Assembly (NCBI GenBank): GCA_026225155.1
Contig: JAMFSG010000388.1
Location: 1 to 7,728 of the forward strand
DNA length: 7,728 nt
Source: Verrucomicrobiota bacterium
GTDB lineage: Bacteria; Verrucomicrobiota; Verrucomicrobiia; Limisphaerales; UBA11358
Direction of reading: 5' to 3'
Part shown: one piece after another, positions 1 to 6,231 of the stretch
How positions within the stretch are numbered: the first letter of the stretch is position 1
Layout: every line of letters begins with the position of its first letter
Position numbers and translations under genes: made by a program
The notes under the pieces: model-generated
Told to the model about the DNA's origin: nothing
Databases searched by the model: none
What the model saw: the letters and a program-made list of their open reading frames with translations, nothing else

Positions 1-315
1 ACGCTCGCCCCACCAGAACAATCGTCGCCATTTTTTTCTTTCCTGCGTTTTAGCGACTGGCTTTACGCGCAGCTCAAACGGACGGACACCATCGCATTGA
101 CGCGATTGATGGAATCGCTATTCCAATTTCTCACGCAAGAACTTTCGCTCGACGCCAAATTGGTCGCCGAACATTTTTGGCGTGATTGCGAGCGCACCGG
201 CCGCCGCGATGCGCCAAATTTTCTGAAAGAATTTTTGCCCGCGAAAAGTTCTGAAACTCCACGTGAACGGAATCGCTCCCTGCCCAAACGTCAAGCACGG
301 CATCTGGTGGCGTGA
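1..315 (+). CDS. C-terminal fragment of a probable B12-binding radical SAM protein (DUF4080 type)
   Basis: Frame 1 is open from the first base of the window to the TGA at 313-315, so this is the last 104 codons of a gene that starts upstream. The fragment contains a helical stretch with the pattern FLRFSDWLYAQ, then FLTQELSLDA, a DCERTGRRD segment and a final KRQARHL. These resemble the C-terminal DUF4080 region of cobalamin-binding radical SAM proteins as I remember that family. The cobalamin domain and the CxxxCxxC iron-sulfur site would lie upstream and cannot be seen. These proteins are predicted S-adenosylmethionine radical enzymes of unknown substrate. The methionine at 97-99 is internal and should not be taken as the start. 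The family call rests on recognising the tail only; that the fragment is coding is more certain than its identity. Confidence 0.6.
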   Translation, partial: TLAPPEQSSPFFSFLRFSDWLYAQLKRTDTIALTRLMESLFQFLTQELSLDAKLVAEHFWRDCERTGRRDAPNFLKEFLPAKSSETPRERNRSLPKRQARHLVA

Positions 316-384
316 CGAATTGATGAATTAACAAACAGGAAACAAAGCAACCAAGAAAAATTTTGTCCCTTCGTTATTTGGCTG

Positions 385-397
385 TTCAAAATTTGAA
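385..397. promoter_or_regulatory. 13-base palindrome in the AT-rich leader of the aldolase gene
   Basis: TTCAAA-A-TTTGAA is a perfect inverted repeat with a one-base centre, 85 bases upstream of the aldolase start, in the AT-rich 167-base gap (316-482). It could be an operator half-site pair, but such palindromes also arise by chance in AT-rich DNA. No convincing -35/-10 pair can be fixed here: TTGAAA occurs at 393-398 and 434-439, and TAGAAT at 461-466, but the spacings are poor. There is no Shine-Dalgarno sequence before the ATG at 483. Confidence 0.2.
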
Positions 398-482
398 AGA
401 TTGTTTCACGCGCCGGAATATTTTATCGTCCCTTTGAAAGCAAAACTGCAAACCAGTATTTAGAATTTTCAGATTTCATTTT

Positions 483-1304
483 ATGGCCAGCAGCAATCAT
501 CAAAAAAAAGGCGGCAAAATTTCTCCGCCGGCAAAACCGTTAAGTTCCAAATCGCCGAAATCCGCGTTGAAGGCATTTTTCAATTCGGCTTACGCGCAGA
601 ATTTGAAGGAACAGATTTGCGAGATGGGTCGCCGTCAGTGGCAGCGCGAATATGTGGATGCGAACGGCGGCAACATGGCCATCCGCGTCGGCGAAGATCT
701 CGCGCTGTGCACGCCGGCGAGCGTGAGCAAAGGTTTTATGAAGCCGGAAGACATGTGCCTCGTGGATTTTGAGGGCAACCAGATCGCCGGCGACAAACCA
801 CGCACGAGCGAAATTCTCATGCACTTGGCGATGATGAAACGCCAGCCGCGCGCGATGGCGACGTGCCACGCGCATCCGCCTTACGCGACGGGATTCGCCA
901 TCGCGGGTGTCGTGCCGCCGAGGCGGATGATTCCCGAATATGAAATTTACGCGACGGTCGGCATCGCGCCGTATCACACGCCCGGCCAGCCGGAAATGAG
1001 CCGGCTCATCGCCGAGCTCGTGGACGAGCACAATACGATCTTGATGACGAACCACGGCGTCGTTTCGTGGAGCCATCTCGACATCGAGGACGCGTATTTC
1101 AAGATGGAAATCATCGAGGCGTATTGCCGCACGTTGCTCGTGACCGCGCAACTTGGCGTGCCGCCGAAAAAGATCGCGCCGGAATTGGTCGTGGAATTAT
1201 TGAAGCGGAAAAAAACGGTGCACATTCCCGATCCGCGCTACCGTTGGACGCACGCCGAATTGGCCAGGCCGGAATGGTTTCCGGGACGAAAAGAAAAAAT
1301 CTGA
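483..1304 (+). CDS. Class II aldolase/adducin family protein (sugar-phosphate aldolase-like)
   Basis: A 273-residue protein with the full set of class II aldolase active-site features. GGN at 62-64 and TPASVSKG at 77-84 match the phosphate-binding part. E110 sits 19 residues before H129, the spacing seen between the catalytic glutamate and the first zinc histidine in L-fuculose-1-phosphate aldolase. H129 and H131 (CHAHPPYA) plus H191 (NHGVV) are the expected zinc ligands. Members cleave or epimerise sugar phosphates such as fuculose-, rhamnulose- or ribulose-phosphate by zinc-stabilised enediolate chemistry in the cytoplasm. The substrate cannot be told from sequence, so no gene name is given. 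Residues 1-28 form a Lys/Ser/Pro-rich basic extension before the fold begins around residue 30. The ATG at 483 has no Shine-Dalgarno sequence. The gene stands alone, with an intrinsic terminator 210 bases downstream. Confidence 0.9.
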   Translation: MASSNHQKKGGKISPPAKPLSSKSPKSALKAFFNSAYAQNLKEQICEMGRRQWQREYVDANGGNMAIRVGEDLALCTPASVSKGFMKPEDMCLVDFEGNQIAGDKPRTSEILMHLAMMKRQPRAMATCHAHPPYATGFAIAGVVPPRRMIPEYEIYATVGIAPYHTPGQPEMSRLIAELVDEHNTILMTNHGVVSWSHLDIEDAYFKMEIIEAYCRTLLVTAQLGVPPKKIAPELVVELLKRKKTVHIPDPRYRWTHAELARPEWFPGRKEKI

Positions 1305-1333
1305 ATAAGGAAAGCCGGGGCGCGCCTCCAAAA

Positions 1334-1491
1334 GGGTGACACGGGCGTCCCGCCCGTCAAATCCGGCGTCGCGCCGGATTTCGTTTGTGGTCTTAATCGT
1401 CTTGCGACTCGCGCAGACCAAAATCCATTTCACGTCGCAAACGGTTTTGGGCGCGACGCCCGAAACGACAGGCCGGAGGCCTGTGCCACCC
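1334..1491. repeat. Composite palindromic element: four short-loop hairpins within imperfect inverted ends
   Basis: Four hairpins with three-base loops lie in one 158-base block. At 1341-1357 a 7-bp stem closes TCC; at 1359-1381 a 10-bp stem closes TCG; at 1444-1466 a 10-bp stem with one G-T pair closes CGA; at 1468-1484 a 7-bp stem closes GGA. The outer pair have TCC/GGA loops and the inner pair TCG/CGA loops, so the block is arranged as a mirror image. Its ends, GGGTGACAC (1334-1342) and GTGCCACCC (1483-1491), are inverted repeats with one mismatch. The middle contains TGGTCT (1388-1393) facing AGACCA (1415-1420). Short GC-rich palindromes of this kind are dispersed repeats in many Verrucomicrobiota and Planctomycetota genomes. 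A single window cannot show copy number, so mobility by analogy with REP/BIME or MITE elements is inference. Confidence 0.7.
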
Positions 1492-1514
1492 GGCTCATTT
1501 TGAAAACCCGGCCT

Positions 1515-1560
1515 AGAAAGCAGAAATCAGGCTTTTCCTGAATTCCTGCTTTCTTTATTT
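1515..1560 (+). terminator. Intrinsic terminator after the aldolase gene
   Basis: AGAAAGCAG (1515-1523) pairs perfectly with CTGCTTTCT (1546-1554). Inside it, TCAGG (1527-1531) pairs with CCTGA (1537-1541) around a five-base loop, with a small internal loop between the two helices. The 3' side runs into a T-rich tail (TTTATTTAATTTT from 1554). It is oriented to stop + strand transcription coming from the aldolase gene through the palindromic block. Confidence 0.65.
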
Positions 1561-1647
1561 AATTTTCGGCTCGACAGAATCTCGCCACACCAAAATTTTA
1601 TTTACCGGCTGACTTTGCCTCAACGTCTATGGCCGCCCAAAACTATT

Positions 1648-1675
1648 TTGCCTGCGTGCCGGCGTTTGCTAGACT
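1648..1675 (+). promoter_or_regulatory. Probable promoter of the LamG/Cache gene, near-leaderless
   Basis: TTGCCT (1648-1653) and TAGACT (1670-1675) are separated by 16 bases, each matching four of six positions of the sigma-70 type consensus. The TAGACT box ends 6 bases before the ATG at 1682, so transcription would begin at or next to the start codon. The gene lacks a Shine-Dalgarno sequence, which fits a leaderless or nearly leaderless mRNA. Inferred from sequence alone. Confidence 0.35.
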
Positions 1676-1681
1676 TGTGCG

Positions 1682-2731
1682 ATGCGAATTCTCACTTGGT
1701 TTTTCAGTTGCGTGCTGGCTTTGTCGGTGTCCGGCGCGGAACTGCATTTTAATTTTGCCGATTATTCGGAAGGCACGACGCTGACGAATTTTCACGTGGC
1801 GCTCGCGGGCGGCGGCACGGCTCCCAAATGGAAAATCATCGGCGCGGATGTGCCGTCGGCCTTTCAAGCGTTTGCGGGAAAAGCGCCGCTGGTCAACCGC
1901 AGCACGGTGCTGGCGCAAACGAGCGAGGACATGACGGACGAACGTTTTCCGATGTTCATCTACGACGGCGCGACGTTCACCGATTTCAAATTCAGCACGA
2001 AATTTGAAGTCATCAGCGGCATCACCGAACAGATGGCGGGCGTGGTTTTTCGTTTTCAAAACTCCTCGAACTTTTACGTCGCGCGCGTCAGCGTGCTGGG
2101 AAAAAACGTGCGCTTTTACAAGGTCGTGAACGGCACGCGGTCCGATCCGATCGGGCCGACGGTGGATATTTCCGCCGGCACCTGGCACACGCTCACAGTG
2201 CAATGTGAAGGCAACCAGACCATGATCTGGCTCGATGGCAAACTGGCGATGCCCGCGCTCGGCGACAATACATTCACCGAGGGCAAGATTGGTTTTTGGA
2301 CGAAGTCAGACGCCATCAGTTATTTTGCCGAGGCGACGGTGAGCTACACGCCACGCATCCCCGCCGCGCAACAGATGATCACCGATCTTATCGAACAACA
2401 GCCGCGCATTCTTGGCTTGCAGATTTACACGCAGACCGCGACGAACACGACGAAGGTTCTCGCCAGCAAGGAAATTTCCGAAGTCGGCCAGCCGGGGACG
2501 GACGCGGAATTACAGGCCATCACGGGCGGCACGGTTTTCTACGGCAAAGAACATGGCGTGGTGCAAGTGACGCTGCCGTTGCGCGATCGCAATGGCGAAT
2601 ATATCGCCGCATTGCGCGTGAAGCTAAAATCATTTTTCGGCGAGACGCAGGAGACCGCCGTGACGCGCGCGGAGATGATCCAGAAAAAATTGGAGCAGTT
2701 TTGCACCTCGGCGGACAGTTTGCGGAAATAA
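1682..2731 (+). CDS. Secreted LamG-like (DUF1080/concanavalin-type) protein with C-terminal Cache-like domain
   Basis: A 349-residue protein starting with a Sec signal peptide (hydrophobic 4-17, cleavage likely after SGA at 19). Residues about 20-222 look like a concanavalin/LamG jelly roll of the DUF1080-like type: GVVFRFQNSSNFYVARV (120-136), AGTWHTLTVQCEGNQTMIWLDG (165-186) and EGKIGFWTKSD (200-210) are its familiar strands. Residues about 232-320 resemble a single Cache-like sensor fold: LGLQIYTQ, KVLASKEISEVGQPG, GGTVFYGKE, then LPLRDRNGEYIAALRVKLK. No transmembrane helix follows and there is no kinase or methyl-acceptor module, so this is an exported, probably periplasmic, protein rather than a receptor. 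A role in binding glycan or small ligands is inferred. Its own promoter appears to lie at 1648-1675, and it converges with the next gene. Confidence 0.8.
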   Translation: MRILTWFFSCVLALSVSGAELHFNFADYSEGTTLTNFHVALAGGGTAPKWKIIGADVPSAFQAFAGKAPLVNRSTVLAQTSEDMTDERFPMFIYDGATFTDFKFSTKFEVISGITEQMAGVVFRFQNSSNFYVARVSVLGKNVRFYKVVNGTRSDPIGPTVDISAGTWHTLTVQCEGNQTMIWLDGKLAMPALGDNTFTEGKIGFWTKSDAISYFAEATVSYTPRIPAAQQMITDLIEQQPRILGLQIYTQTATNTTKVLASKEISEVGQPGTDAELQAITGGTVFYGKEHGVVQVTLPLRDRNGEYIAALRVKLKSFFGETQETAVTRAEMIQKKLEQFCTSADSLRK

Positions 2732-2738
2732 AATTCCC

Positions 2739-2762
2739 GCGGCGAAAATATTTTTCCGCCGC
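2739..2762. terminator. Possible bidirectional terminator between convergent genes
   Basis: GCGGCG (2739-2744) pairs with CGCCGC (2757-2762). After one bulged C the stem continues with A-T pairs around a short AT loop. It fills most of the 52-base gap between the converging 1682-2731 and 2784-3662 genes. There is no strong T-run outside the stem in either direction, so function as a terminator is plausible but weakly supported. Confidence 0.35.
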
Positions 2763-2783
2763 TAGAAGGCAAAGCTGGCGGAT

Positions 2784-3662
2784 TTATTTCGCCGGCGTGA
2801 CGGGGGCGGTTGGCGCCGCCGGCACTTCCACCGGCGGAATCACATCGGGAATTTCCGAGACGGGAATGCGCCGCGTGCCGCCGGCCACGACCACGTCACC
2901 GGCATCAGTGACTTTTAATTTTGGCCGCCCGCTGAAATTATCGTAAGTGTCGCGTTTCACAATCGTGCCATCCGGCGAAATCAGACAGTAACTGAACGAT
3001 TGGCCGCCTGTCTGCCAGAGCACATGAAGCTGGCTGGTGCGATCAACCTGCTCTTCCGGCTGTCCAAATGAAACCATCGGTCCCAAGAGCTGAACTTTAA
3101 ATACGCGCGACTCCGCCGAATCGCTCAATTCCACATAAAGCCGCAATTGATCGCGCAAAAAATTCGCTTCTTCCAAGGTGAACCGGCGCATCTCCGGCGC
3201 ACCGGCCGTGGTCGGCACGCCAAAATCTTGCGACCACAATTTTGCACCGGTGACGATGTCAAAAATTTTCGACGCGCTGCCGATCGTTTGCGACCATTCC
3301 TTGATGTGCAGCGTGGCGGTGACCCGGTAACGGCCCGGATGATTTATCACAAAAGACGGCGCGATGTCCGCACGCTTGATCGCGAGTTGCGAGGATTCCA
3401 AATCAAATTCACCCTGCACCGGCACCTCGGCAATTTTTTTGACCACAAAACCGTCCACCGATTCCACACTGAACGTCAGCCAATCCGCATCAGCACCCAA
3501 ATGCAATTGCTGGCCGGAACGGTTGGTGATCTTGACGGCGACCGGAATGGCTTCGCTCGGCAGAAATTCATCCTGATCCGTCGTGACTTGCACTGTCACT
3601 TGCGCGGACGCACGAAAAACCGTCAAAACCGCCAACGCGAGAACGATGTGGAAAGCTTTCAT
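2784..3662 (-). CDS. Exported hypothetical protein of a Verrucomicrobia-type family
   Basis: A 292-residue protein with a clear signal peptide (hydrophobic 6-16, cleavage probably after ASA at 20). Residues about 21-140 have the look of a beta-sandwich: DEFLPSEAIPVAVKITNRSGQQLHLG (31-56) and GRYRVTATLHIKEW (110-123) resemble domains that describe strengthening of beta strands in Ig-like extracellular proteins. Residues about 140-262 carry a second region with GAKLWSQDFGVP, GPMVSFGQPEEQVD and a QLHVLWQTGGQSFSYCLISPDG segment typical of repeated beta hairpins. The C-terminus (272-292) is a Pro/Ala/Val-rich tail. I recognise this architecture from Verrucomicrobia hypothetical proteins but know no function. 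No catalytic motif is visible. The ATG has no Shine-Dalgarno sequence. Confidence 0.75.
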   Translation of the reverse strand: MKAFHIVLALAVLTVFRASAQVTVQVTTDQDEFLPSEAIPVAVKITNRSGQQLHLGADADWLTFSVESVDGFVVKKIAEVPVQGEFDLESSQLAIKRADIAPSFVINHPGRYRVTATLHIKEWSQTIGSASKIFDIVTGAKLWSQDFGVPTTAGAPEMRRFTLEEANFLRDQLRLYVELSDSAESRVFKVQLLGPMVSFGQPEEQVDRTSQLHVLWQTGGQSFSYCLISPDGTIVKRDTYDNFSGRPKLKVTDAGDVVVAGGTRRIPVSEIPDVIPPVEVPAAPTAPVTPAK

Positions 3663-3674
3663 AAGATTGCAACC

Positions 3675-3702
3675 AAGTTAAACCTCTGCGCGTGGGTGGC
3701 AA
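3675..3702 (-). promoter_or_regulatory. Possible promoter of the 2784-3662 gene
   Basis: On the minus strand TTGCCA (3702-3697, five of six positions) is followed after 16 bases by TAACTT (3680-3675, three of six). The -10 box would end 12 bases before the ATG at 3662, giving a very short leader, much like the promoter proposed at 1648-1675. The weak -10 keeps the confidence low. Confidence 0.2.
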
Positions 3703-3776
3703 CTGTAAATGTCATAAAAGCGGAGAAATTGGCCAGAGCGGTGTAAAAACTGCTCTTACGGCAGACGTGATAAGAA

Positions 3777-3805
3777 TTGACAATTTCTCATATATTATGA
3801 AGACT
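3777..3805 (+). promoter_or_regulatory. Possible promoter of the VPDSG-CTERM-type gene
   Basis: A perfect TTGACA lies at 3777-3782. At the standard 17-base spacing the -10 would be AAGACT (3800-3805, three of six positions). The better box TATATT (3791-3796) is too close to that -35, and its own -35 would be the weak TGATAA at 3768-3773. The first reading places the transcription start after the ATG at 3797 and so supports translation from the ATG at 3839. Confidence 0.3.
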
Positions 3806-3838
3806 ATGTGTGTCTTAAAATTGGAATTGAAACATTTT

Positions 3839-4477
3839 ATGCAGCCAAAACCATTTTTTAGAAGAAACATCGGAAATAATGTTCGAACATTTTATTCGGT
3901 GCTATTGGCTGCCTGTTTAGCCGGAGTAATGGCTTTTTCCGCGCGGGCCAACATGATCCAAAATGCTGATTTTTCCGACGGTCTCGCGGATTGGAATTCA
4001 CTATGGACTTATTCTTACAATGGAAGCGGGGGTCAATCCACGACTGGCTCGCAAAATCCTGATCCTTTTTTGACCGCGAGCAGCAGTGGCTTTGCCTTTA
4101 CTTACAACGGTCCCTATTTCGGCTCTGAATATCTGTCCCAAACGATTTCCACCACGCCGGGACAAACTTATGTGATTAGTTTTTGGGCGCAAAACTCCGG
4201 CTACAACACCGGCCAAAGCGTGAGTTTTGGCAATCTAAATGTCAACCTCGGCAACATTTTGGGATACAGCGGCGCTTTGGAAGATTTTGTTTTCACCGTT
4301 ACGGCCACCAGTGCTGATACGACCTTGCTATTCGGCACCGCCGACGACATAGATTCCATCTCTCGATTTGGCAACATTTCAATCACGGCAGTTTCCGATT
4401 CCGCCTCCACCATTTTTTTGCTGGCCGGAGCTTTTGGCGGAATTGTCCTGATTGCCCGCAAATACGCCTTTGCGTGA
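3839..4477 (+). CDS. Exosortase-sorted surface protein with VPDSG-CTERM-like tail
   Basis: From the ATG at 3839 the protein has 212 residues. It begins with a signal peptide (basic RRN at 8-10, hydrophobic 19-34, cleavage near SARA at 37). The mature part opens with NMIQNADFSDGLADW, and YLSQTISTTPGQTYVISFW (98-116) is characteristic of galactose-binding-like jelly rolls such as the DUF642 and CBM4/9 relatives. The C-terminus has VSDSAS (185-190), a hydrophobic helix (192-205) and a basic end (ARK at 206-208). This matches the VPDSG-CTERM sorting signal processed by an exosortase, but with Ser for Pro and Ala for Gly. The product is expected on the cell surface or in extracellular matrix. An ATG at 3797 (226 residues) and a GTG at 3692 are alternative starts; 3839 gives the best signal peptide. 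The gene is visibly richer in A and T than its neighbours. It ends 10 bases from the converging GH57 gene. Confidence 0.75.
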   Translation: MQPKPFFRRNIGNNVRTFYSVLLAACLAGVMAFSARANMIQNADFSDGLADWNSLWTYSYNGSGGQSTTGSQNPDPFLTASSSGFAFTYNGPYFGSEYLSQTISTTPGQTYVISFWAQNSGYNTGQSVSFGNLNVNLGNILGYSGALEDFVFTVTATSADTTLLFGTADDIDSISRFGNISITAVSDSASTIFLLAGAFGGIVLIARKYAFA

Positions 4478-4487
4478 CCAGTTCGTT

Positions 4488-6068
4488 TCACTTCCAATAA
4501 TTCCAATCCACGTCGGGAAAAACATTGTCGCGCGATTCAATTTCCGCCAGCCATTTTTCATCTATGTGCGTGAGCGTGATCTGCTCGTGCAAGGCGATGA
4601 AGCGGAGCAGATGATCTTTCACGCGGCGACGCGCGTAATCGGGGCTCGTGCCGGCGCGCAAAATGAATGGCCAATCGCTCGCCTGCGCGAGCAGCAGTTC
4701 ACGGCCGGCCTGTTGCAATGCGCGCTTTTGCAAGTCAGTGATTTTTTTTCGCTTGGAAAATTTCTTCACCAGCGCCGTCATCCGTTCCTGCGCGATCTGC
4801 AGGTGCGGATAAATCCATTCGTTCGTCTCGTTCAGCCAGACGCGCCAGTAACCTTCTTCGCCCCAGCTTGATGCGCCGGGCGCGGCGACCTGATTGGTCG
4901 GATGCCGCGCGAGATATTCGCCGGGCGTGATGAGCGCCAGCGATTTCTGGTCGTTGAAAGCTTTGCGCGCGAGTTGATCCAAAAACTCCGGGCCTTCATA
5001 CCACCAATGCCCAAAAAGTTCCGCGTCGTAAGGCGCGACGATAATCGGTGGACGATCTAAAATGCCCGCGAGTTTTTGGATCTGCGCGACGCGTTCGTTA
5101 AGAAAATGTTCGGCATGTTCGCTCGCCGCCTTGAGCGCATGATCGCGCTGATAAATCTCCTTCTGCGCCGCGCCGGTGATGCGGTAATATTTCATCCCCG
5201 TGAAACCGCGATTTTCCGGCGACGGCAGATACGGTTTGACGTATTCAAAATCCAGATCAAAACCGATGTCGCGGTAAAAATCGCGATAGCGCGGATCTCC
5301 CGGATAACCTTCTTGCTTGCTCCAGACCTGGCGCGACGAATCAAAATCACGGCCAAACGCCGCGATGCCGTTCGGTGTGAAGATCGGCGCAAACGTGCCG
5401 AAACGCGCGCGCGGCGTGGCGTGCAACAAGCCGTGCGTGTCGAGAATGAACCAGCGGATATTCGCCTCTTGCAAAAACTTTTCGACGCCTTCCGCGTAGG
5501 CGCATTCGGGCAACCAAATCCCGCGCGGGTCGCGACCGAAGCAGCTTAAATAATGGTCGCGCGCCGTCAAAATTTGCGCGCGCACGGACGGCGGATGATT
5601 GGAAATCAGCGGCAGCAAACCGTGCGTCGCCGCTGTCGTGATGATTTCGATGCGGCCTTCGTCCTGAAATTTTTTGAACGCGGTGATGAGGTTGCCGCTG
5701 TAAAACCGCCACGTTTCGCGCGCGAGAGAAAATTTGTGGTGATACATCCAAGCGAGTTCGCGGAAGGCGCGATCCCAATGCGTGCGATGGATTTCATTTT
5801 CGGCCAATTCAATCAGGCCGTTCAAATGTTTTTCGTAACGCGCGCGCAGCAACGGATCGAGCAACATTGCGCATAACGTCGGCGAAAGTGAGAGCGTTAT
5901 CTTCGCGTCAATCTGGTCGCGCGACCAGCCTTCCAAAATCTGGATGAGCGGCAGATACGTTTCCGTGACGGCCTCAAACAGCCAGCTTTCTTCCAGGAAC
6001 TTTTCATGTTCCGGATGTCGCACGAACGGCAAATGCGCGTGCAATACGATGGACAGGTAACCTTGCAT
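4488..6068 (-). CDS. GH57 family 1,4-alpha-glucan branching enzyme (DUF1957 C-terminal domain)
   Basis: A 526-residue enzyme, the usual length for GH57 branching enzymes. It forms alpha-1,6 branches in glycogen-like glucan in the cytoplasm. All GH57 conserved regions are present: HAHLPF with H10 and H12; THGLLPL with H149; WLPECAY with the nucleophile E188; YDAELFGHWW with the acid/base D348 and W355/W356; and SSWGEEGYW with W402. The C-terminal helical part (about 405-526, including SDWPF at 464-468) corresponds to DUF1957. I chose the ATG at 6068, which gives the typical MQGYLSIVLHAHLPF start; a TTG two codons upstream is possible but unlikely. No Shine-Dalgarno sequence is visible. The gene is third in a minus-strand series after the DUF4912 and small membrane genes, separated by 163 bases that include a strong hairpin. 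It may therefore be co-transcribed with them or have its own promoter. Confidence 0.95.
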   Translation of the reverse strand: MQGYLSIVLHAHLPFVRHPEHEKFLEESWLFEAVTETYLPLIQILEGWSRDQIDAKITLSLSPTLCAMLLDPLLRARYEKHLNGLIELAENEIHRTHWDRAFRELAWMYHHKFSLARETWRFYSGNLITAFKKFQDEGRIEIITTAATHGLLPLISNHPPSVRAQILTARDHYLSCFGRDPRGIWLPECAYAEGVEKFLQEANIRWFILDTHGLLHATPRARFGTFAPIFTPNGIAAFGRDFDSSRQVWSKQEGYPGDPRYRDFYRDIGFDLDFEYVKPYLPSPENRGFTGMKYYRITGAAQKEIYQRDHALKAASEHAEHFLNERVAQIQKLAGILDRPPIIVAPYDAELFGHWWYEGPEFLDQLARKAFNDQKSLALITPGEYLARHPTNQVAAPGASSWGEEGYWRVWLNETNEWIYPHLQIAQERMTALVKKFSKRKKITDLQKRALQQAGRELLLAQASDWPFILRAGTSPDYARRRVKDHLLRFIALHEQITLTHIDEKWLAEIESRDNVFPDVDWNYWK

Positions 6069-6184
6069 TGGCAATCTGACTTAAAACCGGGCGCGCAGTT
6101 CAATTATTTTTCCGCGCCGCGCCTAGTGGAGTTGAAGCCGCACGCACCGTCAAATGAAATCGCCGCCGCAACGAAATTTTAATT

Positions 6185-6230
6185 GGGGAGCGCGCCCGCC
6201 CCGGGCGCAACCGAGGCCGCTGCGCTCCCC
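6185..6230. repeat. GC-rich nested hairpin directly after the small membrane protein gene
   Basis: GGGGAGCGC (6185-6193) pairs with GCGCTCCCC (6222-6230), a perfect 9-bp stem. Nested in its 5' side is a second hairpin, GCGCCCG (6192-6198) with CGGGCGC (6202-6208) and a CCC triloop; the two share two bases, so a 7-bp outer plus 7-bp inner fold is the compatible form. On the minus strand it begins one base past the stop codon of the small membrane gene and is followed only by AATTAAAATTT, a poor U-tract. It could act as an attenuator, an mRNA 3'-end stabiliser or a weak terminator. It may also be a degenerate copy of the triloop palindromes seen at 1334-1491. Confidence 0.55.
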
Positions 6231-6231
6231 G

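Larger units (their letters stand above)
1305..1681. other. 377-base intergenic region between aldolase and LamG/Cache genes
   Basis: No open frame here looks like a gene. In order it holds a composite of triloop palindromes (1334-1491), an intrinsic terminator hairpin with a T-rich tail (1515-1560), about 85 bases without visible structure, and a likely promoter directly in front of the next ATG (1648-1675). The layout implies that aldolase transcripts run through the palindromes and end near 1560, and that the next gene has its own promoter. Confidence 0.7.

Noticed and set aside
540..1151. 203-residue open frame antisense to the aldolase gene
   Set aside because: It is rich in Arg and His, a usual by-product of reading GC-rich genes backwards, and the + strand frame has all class II aldolase active-site residues.
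1334..1491. CRISPR array or tRNA in the hairpin cluster
   Set aside because: There is no regular repeat/spacer spacing and no cloverleaf with anticodon and acceptor stems; the units are different short palindromes.
1643..2203. 186-residue open frame antisense to the LamG/Cache gene
   Set aside because: Arg/His-rich shadow of a gene with a signal peptide and recognisable jelly-roll strands on the other strand.
2296..2946. 216-residue + strand frame across the convergent gene ends
   Set aside because: It runs through the 3' ends of two better-supported genes in a different frame, has no recognisable domain and is Arg-rich.
3147..3746. 199-residue + strand frame over the exported hypothetical gene
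   Set aside because: Antisense shadow; the minus-strand product has a signal peptide and a familiar family pattern.
3692..3838. N-terminal extension of the surface protein from GTG 3692 or ATG 3797
   Set aside because: The extra residues are not signal-peptide-like, the stretch is AT-rich promoter-like DNA, and the possible -10 lies beyond 3797. ATG 3797 is kept as an alternative.
5076..5549. Several Arg-rich frames opposite to the GH57 gene
   Set aside because: All are contained within the GH57 coding sequence, whose catalytic motifs leave no doubt about the strand.
6069..6074. TTG start for the branching enzyme
   Set aside because: The ATG two codons downstream gives the typical GH57 N-terminus, and no ribosome binding site favours the TTG.
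6069..6231. Promoter for the GH57 gene in the spacer
   Set aside because: A TTGACG is present on the minus strand (6153-6148) but no -10 box lies at a usable spacing, so I did not list it as a feature.
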